Below are positions 1 to 8,050 of a stretch of 64,000 nucleotides of DNA, one piece after another. The notes beneath the pieces are model-generated. The model did no database searches. It worked only from the letters and a program-made list of their open reading frames with translations, and was not told the origin of the DNA. A program made the position numbers and the translations under genes. The first letter of the stretch is position 1, and every line of letters starts with the position of its first letter. Origin of the DNA: Blautia sp. (GTDB taxonomy: Bacteria; Bacillota; Clostridia; Lachnospirales; Lachnospiraceae); the NCBI GenBank assembly GCA_026169535.1, contig JAPFCU010000079.1, positions 165,664 through 229,663 of the forward strand, given 5' to 3'.

Positions 1-629
1 ACCGTATCCATCATGTGGATCAGTGTGAAGAAATCTGGAAGCTGGGAGAAATCCCCCTTCTGGTGGATGAAGAGGGAACTGCAATCCGTACTTTAAAGCC
101 GGATGCTGTGATCGATGGGATCCTTGCAAAAAAAAATATGGGTACCAGCCGGGAAATGGCGCCGGTGACGATAGCCCTTGGCCCGGGATTTCTGGCCGGG
201 GCAGACGCTGATTATGTGATCGAGACAAAAAGAGGACATGATCTTGGCAGGATCATCGAGGAAGGCTGGGCAATCCCAAATACAGGGATTCCAGGTGAAA
301 TCGGCGGTTATGGAAGAGAGCGGGTAATCCACTCTCCGGCAACCGGAGCGATCCATAATAAAGCAAAGATCAGTGATCTGGTAGAGAAGGGGCAGGAGAT
401 TGCTGTAATCCGGACAGAAGAAGGTCATGAAATTCCGGTAACTGCATCTCTGACAGGGGTGCTGCGCGGTATTATCCGGGAAGGTTATGAAGTATTCCAG
501 GGAATGAAGATTGCGGATATTGACCCCAGAAAAGAACAGAAAAAGAACTGCAATACCATTTCGGACAAGGCAAGATGCATTGCGGGCAGTGTAGTAGAGA
601 TTCTTTTAGCAGAAGGTGTTCTTCCATGA
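1..629 (+). CDS. yqeB: YqeB family selenium-dependent molybdenum hydroxylase accessory protein (5' truncated by window)
   Basis: The reading frame is open from base 3, before the first possible internal start (GTG at 15), so the gene begins upstream of the window and only about its last 209 codons are seen. The protein matches the EF2563/YqeB family, found with selenium-dependent xanthine/purine hydroxylases and thought to help mature their molybdenum cofactor; the biochemical role is unproven. Visible family stretches include ALGPGFLAG and the TGIPGEIGGYGRERV region. It is followed after 26 bp by a YqeC-MocA fusion, the usual partner. The hydroxylase subunits themselves probably lie upstream, outside the window (inference). 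Confidence 0.85.
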   Translation, partial: RIHHVDQCEEIWKLGEIPLLVDEEGTAIRTLKPDAVIDGILAKKNMGTSREMAPVTIALGPGFLAGADADYVIETKRGHDLGRIIEEGWAIPNTGIPGEIGGYGRERVIHSPATGAIHNKAKISDLVEKGQEIAVIRTEEGHEIPVTASLTGVLRGIIREGYEVFQGMKIADIDPRKEQKKNCNTISDKARCIAGSVVEILLAEGVLP

Positions 630-655
630 ATCACAGCTTATGAATGGAGACGAAG

Positions 656-1999
656 ATGAAAGTTCTGGAGCTTCTGGATATTGATATAAAAAAGAGCAGA
701 GTTATTTCTGTTGTGGGAGGCGGCGGTAAGACGAGTCTGATCTTTCAGATGGCAGAGGAACTGGTCGCATTTGAAAAAAAGGTGATCGTTACTACCACCA
801 CACATATGGCTTATGAACAGGGAAGACCCTTTGTGGGAGACGGAAATCTGAGAAAAATCAGAGAAAATATCAGGAAATTCGGCTATACGGTAGTGGGAGT
901 TATTGAAGAAAAAAAGAATTCTCATGGAATTTGTGATGCAGAAAGAGCTGATTTCGGCGACAGAATGGAAAGTAAACAGCCTTTTAGCCGTAAAATACAG
1001 GGACTTGCGGAAGAGAAAATTCGGGAGCTGCAAAAGGAATGCGATGTGCTTCTGATTGAGGCAGACGGTGCAAAGTGTCTTCCATTAAAAGTTCCCGCAG
1101 GCTGGGAGCCGGTGATACCGGAAATGACAGACCTGGTTATTGGAGTGATAGGCCTGGATTGTCTGGGAAAAAGAATTCTGGATACCTGTCACAGACCGGA
1201 ACTGACGGCAGAGTTTCTTGGAAAGGACATCTGCGAAAAAGTGACAGAAGAGGATGCAGCCAAAATTGCAGCCTCATCTTCAGGACTTCGCAAAAATGTA
1301 GGAAACCGGGAATACAGGGTGCTTTTGAATAAGACGGATGTTCTGGAGGATCCAAAAGCAGCAGACCGGATCCTGGAAAAAATTAAAAAAGAAAAAATTT
1401 ATGCAGCTGCTGGAAGTTTGAAACACAAAAGGCAGTACAAGCTGGCAATCGTAATTCTTGCAGCGGGAAACAGCCGGAGATTTGGAGATAATAAGCTTAT
1501 GTATCCTGTTGAAGGAATTCCTATGTACCGCAGAGCTCTGGACAGAGCGCTTCTGGTACAGGAAAAAATGAAAGGGCTTATTTTTTCGGCTGCAATCGTC
1601 ACACAGTATCCGGAAATACAGAAAGAAGCAACAAAACTTGGTGTAAAAACAGTATTTAATTCTCATCCGGAAACTGGGATTTCTTCTTCTATGAAGCTGG
1701 GGCTTCTTCCTGAAGCAGATGCCTGTCTTTTTATGGTGGCAGATCAGCCCTGGTTAAGGGCAGAAACTCTGGAGGGGCTGATTCTGAGATTCCTGGACAG
1801 CAGCAAAGGGATGGCGGCAGTATCAAAAAATGGTGAACCGGGAAATCCATGTATTTTCAGTCGGAAGTATTATGACAGCCTGATGGAGCTTACCGGAGAT
1901 AAAGGGGGAAAAAGAGTGCTGAAAGCCCATCCGGAGGATGTGGTCTTATATGAAATTGAAAATGAAAAAGAGCTTACAGATGTGGACAGGCCTCTGTAG
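656..1999 (+). CDS. YqeC-MocA fusion: selenium-dependent hydroxylase accessory protein joined to a MobA-like nucleotidyltransferase
   Basis: A 447-residue protein with two domains. Residues 1 to about 255 are YqeC-like, with a P-loop GGGGKTS near residues 21-27 and a TTTTHM stretch. Residues from about 262 form a MobA/MocA-type NTP transferase, starting with the signature ILAAGNSRRFG and containing FMVADQPW. MocA-type enzymes transfer CMP to molybdopterin for hydroxylases of the xanthine dehydrogenase family, so the fusion joins two steps of cofactor maturation. The start at 656 is preferred because GGAG lies 6 nt upstream; an in-frame ATG at 644 has no ribosome site. It is probably co-transcribed with yqeB. 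Confidence 0.85.
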   Translation: MKVLELLDIDIKKSRVISVVGGGGKTSLIFQMAEELVAFEKKVIVTTTTHMAYEQGRPFVGDGNLRKIRENIRKFGYTVVGVIEEKKNSHGICDAERADFGDRMESKQPFSRKIQGLAEEKIRELQKECDVLLIEADGAKCLPLKVPAGWEPVIPEMTDLVIGVIGLDCLGKRILDTCHRPELTAEFLGKDICEKVTEEDAAKIAASSSGLRKNVGNREYRVLLNKTDVLEDPKAADRILEKIKKEKIYAAAGSLKHKRQYKLAIVILAAGNSRRFGDNKLMYPVEGIPMYRRALDRALLVQEKMKGLIFSAAIVTQYPEIQKEATKLGVKTVFNSHPETGISSSMKLGLLPEADACLFMVADQPWLRAETLEGLILRFLDSSKGMAAVSKNGEPGNPCIFSRKYYDSLMELTGDKGGKRVLKAHPEDVVLYEIENEKELTDVDRPL

Positions 2000-2045
2000 G
2001 CTCTTCTTTTTGCCAGGACTGAGCCGGTGTCTGGGACCGCCCGGA

Positions 2046-3413
2046 TCATTTTGTTTTAGTAGTTTTATTCAGTTCCGGAAGTACGGTCAGCATCATTGTC
2101 AGGAAACAGGCACAGCCACCGATCAGGTTAGAAACAGGCTCTGCCCAGAATACACCGTTTACTCCTAAATTTCCAATGTGAGGCAGAAGTACGGTAAGGG
2201 GAACTACAATGATCACCTTTCTGAAAATAGAGAAAAAGGTGGCGTACCGGGCTTTTCCCAGAGCTACGAACACACTTTGTCCGGCAAACTGCAAAGCCAT
2301 AAAGCAAAATCCGAAAAAGTAGATGTGGAGAGCAGGAACACCTTCAGTGATCAGTTCAGACTGATTGTTAAAAATACGGATAAAAAATTCCGGGAATAAC
2401 TTAAGAATTCCCCATATGACAAGTGTATAAGAAATACAAAGCAGGGTAACAAAGCCAATGGCTTTTTTTACCCGATGATAAGCCTGCTCTCCATAATTGA
2501 AACTCATAACTGGAGAGGCGCCGCTGGTAAGGCCGTTAACCGGAGTTGTGGTGATCTCCCGGATGGAATTCAGTACTGTCATGATTCCCACATAAAGATC
2601 TCCGCCCCAGGTCTGCAGGGTGGCATTGCAGAAAATCTGAACCAGACTGTTGGTGAAGGCCATCATAAATCCGGAAATTCCCAGAGACATGATATTTTTA
2701 ACCCGTGACCATTTTAATTTCATAGCATCTTTTTTTAAATGAAGGACAGCTTTTTTTCCGGTGAGAAATTTCAGAACCCACAGAGCAGAACACATCTGAG
2801 AAAGAACAGTTGCCGTGGCCGCTCCCTTTACACCCATACCGAATACAAAAATAAACAAAGGATCCAGAAGAATGTTCAGGATAGCGCCGATCAGAATGGT
2901 CAGCATTCCCATGTTTCCGAAGCCCTGACTGTTGATAAAGGGGTTCATTCCCAGAGTGACCATTACAAACAGAGTCCCAAGAAGATAGATACGTATATAA
3001 TCCCGGGCATAGGGATAGGTAATGTCACTGGCGCCAAAGGCATAGAGAACTGGACGGTAAAACAGATATCCGAGAAGCATAAGAACGGTTCCTGTCAGAA
3101 TCAGCATGGAAAAGGTATTTCCCATAAGGCATTCAGCTTCTTTTTGGTTTCCACGGCCTCGTTCCATGGAACATAGAGGGCTTCCCCCATTTCCAAAAAG
3201 ATAGGTGAAAGCGGTGATCAGTGTGATTACAGGAAAGCAGATCCCCACACCGGTCAGAGCTGTAGTCCCCACATGTGGTATTCGTCCGATATAGATCCGG
3301 TCTACGATATTATAAAGGAGGTTCAGAAGCTGAGCCAGTGTCATGGGAACAGCAACCTCCAGAATGTTTCGATATACATTTCCCCTGGAAAAATCAGTCT
3401 GATGTATGTTCAT
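2046..3413 (-). CDS. MATE family efflux transporter
   Basis: A 455-residue polytopic membrane protein of the multidrug and toxin extrusion (MATE) family, a cation-coupled exporter of the cytoplasmic membrane. The N-terminus has the typical PMTLAQLLNLLYNIVDRIYI stretch of MATE helix 1, and the protein has about twelve hydrophobic segments and near-standard family length. The ATG at 3413 is chosen because GAGGTGA lies just upstream and because homology begins there; the open frame extends further upstream without family sequence. It faces the yqeC-mocA fusion with 46 bp between the stop codons. Substrate unknown; export of a purine-like compound would be speculation from context. Confidence 0.88.
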   Translation of the reverse strand: MNIHQTDFSRGNVYRNILEVAVPMTLAQLLNLLYNIVDRIYIGRIPHVGTTALTGVGICFPVITLITAFTYLFGNGGSPLCSMERGRGNQKEAECLMGNTFSMLILTGTVLMLLGYLFYRPVLYAFGASDITYPYARDYIRIYLLGTLFVMVTLGMNPFINSQGFGNMGMLTILIGAILNILLDPLFIFVFGMGVKGAATATVLSQMCSALWVLKFLTGKKAVLHLKKDAMKLKWSRVKNIMSLGISGFMMAFTNSLVQIFCNATLQTWGGDLYVGIMTVLNSIREITTTPVNGLTSGASPVMSFNYGEQAYHRVKKAIGFVTLLCISYTLVIWGILKLFPEFFIRIFNNQSELITEGVPALHIYFFGFCFMALQFAGQSVFVALGKARYATFFSIFRKVIIVVPLTVLLPHIGNLGVNGVFWAEPVSNLIGGCACFLTMMLTVLPELNKTTKTK

Positions 3414-3443
3414 AAGTTCACCTCGGGTAAAATCTTTCTTTCT

Positions 3444-3471
3444 ATTATATACCATATAAATGAAAAAACAA
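3444..3471 (-). promoter_or_regulatory. Sigma-A promoter for the MATE gene
   Basis: On the minus strand a TTGTTT -35 box (3466-3471) and a TATAAT -10 box (3444-3449) are separated by 16 nt, about 30 nt upstream of the MATE start codon. Confidence 0.55.
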
Positions 3472-3569
3472 GAATTCCCAAAAAGCTTAGGGTGAAAAAT
3501 AACCACATCAGTCCACAAGAAAAAACAAATAAAAACCACATATGATTTCTTTTTTCTTGTTGTTTTTAC

Positions 3570-3598
3570 TTGTATTTTTATTGAAAAACAGGTATACT
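3570..3598 (+). promoter_or_regulatory. Putative promoter of the BMC shell genes
   Basis: A TATACT -10 box (3593-3598) lies 17 nt after a weak TTGTAT -35 box (3570-3575), about 54 nt before the first shell gene. A second weaker arrangement (TTGAAA at 3581-3586 with TTAAAT at 3603) is also possible. Confidence 0.4.
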
Positions 3599-3651
3599 GG
3601 TATTAAATACAACAATAGAGAAATTTTCTGGTAAGAAAAGTGGGAGGTATT

Positions 3652-3951
3652 ATGGCTGAGAAATATAACGGCATGGCAGTGGGTGTATTTGAACTGGATA
3701 ATCTGGTTGCCTGCTTTGTAGCTCTTGACGCTGCATCCAAGGCAGCAAATGTAAAGATCCAGAGTGTGGAACGTAACCGTCTGAAAAGCGGCGCCTGTGT
3801 GAAGATAAGAGGTTCTGTTTCTGATGTAAATGCAGCTATGGAGGTGGCGCTTGAGACAGCGAAGCCTCTTGGAGAGGTTGTAAGCCACACCATCATTGCT
3901 TCTCCGACAGAAGATACGGAAACAGCGCTTGCAATGACTATTAACAAATAA
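3652..3951 (+). CDS. BMC-domain microcompartment shell protein 1 (hexameric type)
   Basis: A 99-residue protein that is a single BMC domain, the PduA/EutM-like fold that forms hexameric tiles of bacterial microcompartment shells. The characteristic pattern is visible: a beta strand ending GVFELDN, then a helix rich in ALDAASKAANVK, then VKIRGSVSDVNAAMEVAL, then VVSHTIIASP. The predicted pore-loop segment is LKSGAC. GGGAGG lies 5 nt before the ATG; an in-frame GTG at 3640 is less likely. It is followed after 25 bp by a second, different BMC gene. No vertex (BMC-P) or trimeric (BMC-T) gene is present in the window. Its place inside a ureide/purine degradation island suggests a shell for that pathway (inference). 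Confidence 0.9.
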   Translation: MAEKYNGMAVGVFELDNLVACFVALDAASKAANVKIQSVERNRLKSGACVKIRGSVSDVNAAMEVALETAKPLGEVVSHTIIASPTEDTETALAMTINK

Positions 3952-3976
3952 TTCTGGATAAAGTGAGGAAATCAAT

Positions 3977-4267
3977 ATGAGATATGGAGCATTCGGACTG
4001 GTAGAAGTGCTGGGAAGCAGCAATGCCATCCTGGTGATCGATCAGATGCTGAAGACATCTGATGTAGCTTTTCGTACCTGGAATACAAAATGCGGCGGTC
4101 ACGCCACTGTGTTTTTAAGTGGTGATGTTTCTGCTGTGACAGCAGCTGTAGAAAGTGTAAAGGGTAATCCTCCCTGTGAAGTCATTGCTGCAGCGGTAAT
4201 TTCCAATCCTTCTGAGGAGACTATACGTCTGGTAGAAGAGGAAGCGGAAAAACATCATTTTTCTTAA
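3977..4267 (+). CDS. BMC-domain microcompartment shell protein 2 (hexameric type)
   Basis: A 96-residue single BMC-domain protein, clearly a paralogue of the preceding gene but divergent: it begins RYGAFGLVEVLGSSNAILVI and has a different predicted pore loop, KCGGHAT. The short acidic C-terminal helix (VEEEAEKHH) is typical of BMC-H proteins. The two genes are probably co-transcribed (25-bp gap, GAGG ribosome site). Having two hexamer types with different pore loops is common in metabolosomes, where they pass different metabolites. The family assignment is firm; the cargo is not known from sequence. A strong inverted repeat follows the stop codon. Confidence 0.88.
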   Translation: MRYGAFGLVEVLGSSNAILVIDQMLKTSDVAFRTWNTKCGGHATVFLSGDVSAVTAAVESVKGNPPCEVIAAAVISNPSEETIRLVEEEAEKHHFS

Positions 4268-4293
4268 AAGAACAGAATATATATAATAAAATA

Positions 4294-4363
4294 AGATCCA
4301 GCGGATCATTCTGCTTTTTCCGGGCATCTGTCCTGAAAAAAGTATGGAAAGTTCGCTGGATCT
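4294..4363. terminator. Bidirectional terminator between the BMC genes and carbamate kinase
   Basis: The 10-nt arms AGATCCAGCG (4294-4303) and CGCTGGATCT (4354-4363) are perfectly complementary, flanked by AT-rich runs that extend the pairing. The 50-nt loop contains a second inner hairpin (CTTTTTCCGG with CCTGAAAAAAG). It sits between two convergent genes, so it can end transcription from both sides. Confidence 0.7.
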
Positions 4364-4372
4364 TTATTATGT

Positions 4373-5317
4373 TTACAGATGGATCGTGGTACCTGTTTTT
4401 CCCTGGATTCCGTCTTTGGCTTTTTCCAGAAGTGTGATCATAGCGGTACGCCCTTTGCCGGAAGAGGCGAAGTCCATGGCTGCCTGAACCTTTGGAAGCA
4501 TGGAGCCGGCGGCAAAGTGTCCTTCGTCCACATATTTTTTGGCTTCCTTTACTGTAAGATCACTGAGCCATTCCTCATTTTCCTTACCAAAGTTAATAGC
4601 AACCTTTTCTACTGCAGTCAGGATAATCAGCATATCTGCATCCAGTTCTTTGGCGAGAAGGCAGCTGGCAAAATCCTTGTCGATCACGGCAGAAGCGCCC
4701 TTCAGATGGTCTCCCTGAAGCGTCACAGGGATTCCGCCGCCTCCGCAGCAGATGACGATTTTATTAGCGTCAACCAGGCTGTTTATGGCATCCTGCTCTA
4801 CGATTTCTACAGGTTTGGGAGAAGCTACTACACGTCGGTATCCACGGCCGGAATCTTCTTTTGTGATGTATCCATATGCTTTTTCAGCATGTTCCGCCTC
4901 TTCCTTTGTCATAAAATGGCCAATAGGTTTGCTGGGATTCTGGAAAGCGGGATCCTCTGGATCAACCCGTACCTGTGTGACTACAGTGACGACCGGGGTG
5001 CGTACAAATCCTCTTTTGCGAAGCTCCTCGCGGAGTGCATTCTGAAGATCATATCCGATATAGGCCTGGCTCATTGCCACGCATACGGAAAGGGGTGTAT
5101 TTGGCTGGCTGGCATCTTCTCGGGAAAGTGCTGCCATAGCGTTGTTGATCATACCTACCTGGGGTCCGTTCCCATGGACCACAACTACCTGATGTCCGTC
5201 TTCGATCAGATCGCAGAGAGCCTTTGCTGTTGTTTTTACAGCAACCATCTGTTCCGGGAGAGTATTCCCCAATGCATTTCCTCCCAGTGCAATAACGATT
5301 CGTTTACGCTTATACAT
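4373..5317 (-). CDS. arcC: Carbamate kinase
   Basis: A 314-residue amino-acid-kinase-fold enzyme that makes ATP from carbamoyl phosphate and ADP (releasing CO2 and ammonia) in the cytoplasm. Visible signatures are IALGGNALG at the N-terminus, GNGPQVG, and VICCGGGGIPV. The ATG at 5317 is preceded by AGGAGG 7 nt upstream. It is the last gene of a leftward run dpaL, ygeY, ygeW, arcC. In enteric bacteria the matching purine-degradation island also has a carbamate kinase homologue (YqeA). Here it would harvest energy from the carbamoyl phosphate released by the YgeW-type transcarbamylase (inference from family and context). Confidence 0.93.
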   Translation of the reverse strand: MYKRKRIVIALGGNALGNTLPEQMVAVKTTAKALCDLIEDGHQVVVVHGNGPQVGMINNAMAALSREDASQPNTPLSVCVAMSQAYIGYDLQNALREELRKRGFVRTPVVTVVTQVRVDPEDPAFQNPSKPIGHFMTKEEAEHAEKAYGYITKEDSGRGYRRVVASPKPVEIVEQDAINSLVDANKIVICCGGGGIPVTLQGDHLKGASAVIDKDFASCLLAKELDADMLIILTAVEKVAINFGKENEEWLSDLTVKEAKKYVDEGHFAAGSMLPKVQAAMDFASSGKGRTAMITLLEKAKDGIQGKTGTTIHL

Positions 5318-5399
5318 GTAAAAACCTCCTGAATGATAAGAAAAGAGAAGGGCCTTGCAGAACAATGCTCCACAGGCCCTGTTACTCTTTTAGAAGAAT

Positions 5400-6593
5400 T
5401 TATTTAAGGATTCTCGGCGCTGCTTTTACTTCCAGTTTTTTGAGGATATCCTGAGGTTTCTCAAACTTGGACAGCATAATCATAGCGGCGATTACATATG
5501 GTTTAAAGCTTGCTTCTTTATAAAGCGGGATTCTGTAGCGGTCAAATACACTTGCATCAACTTCGCCTGTCTCGCAGCTTACGCCTGTGATGTCAGCCGG
5601 CAGGCAGTGGAGATAGAGTGCTTTACCGTCTTTTGTTGTTTTCATAAGCTCTTCGGTACAAGCCCAGTCTTTGTGCTGTGCGTTCTGAGCAAGAAGCTCT
5701 TTTTCCAGTTTGTCGATCCCGTCGAAATCGCCTTCGCCGTAAAGATCGGTACGTTTTTCCATAGCTGCGAAAGGAGCCCAGCTCTTCGGATAAACGATAT
5801 CAGCATCCTTGAATGCTTCTTCCATGCTGTTTGTCTTTGTGAAGGAACCGCCGGTAGCTTCAGCATTTTTCTTTGCGATCTCTTCGATTTCAGGCATTAC
5901 GTCATATCCTTCCGGATGAGCAAGGACAACGTCCATACCGAAACGTGTCATAAGACCGATAACACCCTGAGGAACAGAAAGCGGTTTTCCGTAGGAAGGA
6001 GAGTATGCCCATGTCATGGCAAGCTTTTTGCCTTTCAGGTTTTCAACACCGCCGAATTCATGGATGATGTGGAGCATATCAGCCATACACTGTGTCGGAT
6101 GGTCAACGTCACACTGAAGGTTTACAAGAGTCGGTCTCTGCTCCAGGATACCGTCGTTATTTCCCTCTGTTACAGCGTCCATAAACTCTTTCTGGTAAGC
6201 ATGTCCTTTGCCGATATACATATCATCACGGATACCGATCACATCAGCCATAAAGGAAACCATGTTTGCAGTTTCACGAACTGTTTCACCATGAGCGATC
6301 TGAGATTTTTTCTCATCCAGATCCTGAACTTCAAGACCAAGAAGGTTGCATGCAGATGCAAAAGAGAAACGTGTTCTGGTAGAGTTGTCACGGAAGATAG
6401 AGATTCCAAGACCGCTTTCGAATACTTTGGTGGAAATATTGTTTTCCCTCATGAAACGAAGAGCGTCAGCAACGGTAAATACAGCCTCAAGCTCGTCATC
6501 TGTCTTATCCCATGTCCAGAAGAAATCGTTGTTGTACATTTCTTTGAAGTTAAGGCTGTTTAATTTGTCGATATAATCCTGTAATGTTTTCAT
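5400..6593 (-). CDS. ygeW: Knotted carbamoyltransferase YgeW
   Basis: A 397-residue member of the aspartate/ornithine carbamoyltransferase superfamily, matching the YgeW family in length and sequence. The carbamoyl-phosphate site STRTR is at residues 71-75, HPTQ at 165-168 and HCLPAD at 329-334. YgeW differs from true ornithine carbamoyltransferases, and its natural substrate is not firmly settled. In the anaerobic uric acid pathway it is proposed to transfer a ureido carbamoyl group to phosphate, giving carbamoyl phosphate for carbamate kinase. An AAGGAG site precedes the ATG. It lies between ygeY and arcC with gaps of about 80 bp. Confidence 0.92.
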   Translation of the reverse strand: MKTLQDYIDKLNSLNFKEMYNNDFFWTWDKTDDELEAVFTVADALRFMRENNISTKVFESGLGISIFRDNSTRTRFSFASACNLLGLEVQDLDEKKSQIAHGETVRETANMVSFMADVIGIRDDMYIGKGHAYQKEFMDAVTEGNNDGILEQRPTLVNLQCDVDHPTQCMADMLHIIHEFGGVENLKGKKLAMTWAYSPSYGKPLSVPQGVIGLMTRFGMDVVLAHPEGYDVMPEIEEIAKKNAEATGGSFTKTNSMEEAFKDADIVYPKSWAPFAAMEKRTDLYGEGDFDGIDKLEKELLAQNAQHKDWACTEELMKTTKDGKALYLHCLPADITGVSCETGEVDASVFDRYRIPLYKEASFKPYVIAAMIMLSKFEKPQDILKKLEVKAAPRILK

Positions 6594-6677
6594 GTAAAAT
6601 CTCCTTTATTTATATAGTTTAATTAATATTTATATTTAGATAATACAATTAAATGCGGAGCTCGCTTTTCTGTAAAA

Positions 6678-7988
6678 TCACTTGCAGTAGGAAGCTGGAA
6701 GTGCAGCGTAAACGGCAGCACATCTTACCAGGTCGATTTTCCATGTTTTTTCGTTTGGAGCATGAGCCTGTGCCTCGGCGCCCGGTCCGAAACCGATGCA
6801 CGGGATTCCATTACGTCCCATAATAGAAACACCGTTTGTAGAGAAAGTCCACTTATCTGTAAGAGGACGGGCCTTTCTCATTGCCTCTGTCTCAGCATTT
6901 CCAAGTCTTGTTTCACCGTAAAGATTCTTATAAGCATCCTCGAGTGCTTTTGTTACCTTGTGATCTTTTGGAATTGCCCATGTGGGGAAGTAGCATTCAA
7001 TCTCATATACACATCCGGTGTAGGATGGACGGTCATAGTTGTACATGGAAACAACAACGTCATCGCCGTATTTCTGAACGCTTGGCAGAGCACGGATCTC
7101 GTCCAGACAGCTTTCCCATGTTTCGCCAAAGGTCATACGCCTGTCAAGAGACACTGCACAGGAGTCTGCAACTGCACAGCGGCTTGGAGAGGTGTAGAAG
7201 ATCTGGGAGCAGGTAACAGTACCGCGTCCAAGGAATCTTGCCTCTTCCCAGTCCGGATTGTATTTTGGATTCAGCATTTTTACAAGACCTTTGATTTCGG
7301 TTTCATCAGCATCATCGTTTTCGTTAAGAGCACGAACATCCTGAAGGATATCAGCCATTTTGTAGATTGCGTTGTCACCGCGTTCCGGAGCAGAACCGTG
7401 GCAAGAAACACCTTTGACATCAATGCGGATTTCCATACGTCCGCGCTGTCCTCTGTAGATGCCGCCGTCAGTTGGTTCTGTGGAAACTACGAATTCCGGA
7501 CGAACTTTATCTTCGTTGATGATGTACTGCCAGCAGAGACCGTCGCAGTCTTCTTCCTGAACGGTTCCAACAACCATGATCTTGCAGCCTTCCGGGATCA
7601 GATCCAGGTCTTTCATGATTCTTGCACCGTAAACAGCAGATACAAGTCCGCCGCACTGGTCAGATACACCGCGGCCGCCAATCTCTTCATCTGTTTCATA
7701 GCCGTCGTAAGGATCGAATGTCCAGTTTTCAATGTTTCCGATACCTACGGTATCGATATGTGCATCATAAGCAATAATCTTGTCACCGGTACCCATGTAT
7801 CCGATAACGTTGCCCTGAGGATCGATCACAACCTCGTCAAAGTCCAGCTTTTTCATCTCGGCAGCAATTGTTTCGATGTGTGCTTTTTCATCGCAGCTTT
7901 CTCCCGGTTTTTTTACGATAGCCCGTAAAAATCTGGTCATATCCTCCAGATAATTCTGAGCAGCTTCGTTTATTCTTGCATAGTCCAT
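6678..7988 (-). CDS. ygeY: YgeY family selenium-metabolism-linked hydrolase (M20 peptidase-like)
   Basis: A 436-residue zinc-dependent amidohydrolase of the M20/ArgE/DapE superfamily. Metal ligands are seen in DAHIDT (H77, D79) and RGVSDQCGG (D110), and the catalytic pair EE is at residues 145-146 in VQEEDCDG. YgeY proteins occur with selenium-dependent molybdenum hydroxylases and DpaL. In the uric acid gene cluster they are thought to hydrolyse a ureido intermediate on the way to 2,3-diaminopropionate. GGGAGG precedes the ATG. Function is by family and neighbourhood, not by a substrate-specific motif. Confidence 0.92.
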   Translation of the reverse strand: MDYARINEAAQNYLEDMTRFLRAIVKKPGESCDEKAHIETIAAEMKKLDFDEVVIDPQGNVIGYMGTGDKIIAYDAHIDTVGIGNIENWTFDPYDGYETDEEIGGRGVSDQCGGLVSAVYGARIMKDLDLIPEGCKIMVVGTVQEEDCDGLCWQYIINEDKVRPEFVVSTEPTDGGIYRGQRGRMEIRIDVKGVSCHGSAPERGDNAIYKMADILQDVRALNENDDADETEIKGLVKMLNPKYNPDWEEARFLGRGTVTCSQIFYTSPSRCAVADSCAVSLDRRMTFGETWESCLDEIRALPSVQKYGDDVVVSMYNYDRPSYTGCVYEIECYFPTWAIPKDHKVTKALEDAYKNLYGETRLGNAETEAMRKARPLTDKWTFSTNGVSIMGRNGIPCIGFGPGAEAQAHAPNEKTWKIDLVRCAAVYAALPASYCK

Positions 7989-8050
7989 TGTAAATACCTC
8001 CCATAATAAATTGCTAAATTAGTAAGTTTTAATTTATGATCGCTCTGCAG

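Noticed and set aside
4379..5332. A 317-codon plus-strand frame opposite carbamate kinase
   Set aside because: Carbamate kinase motifs are unambiguous on the other strand; the frame has no ribosome site and no recognisable domain.
5607..6563. A 318-codon plus-strand frame opposite ygeW
   Set aside because: Shadow of a well-supported carbamoyltransferase gene.
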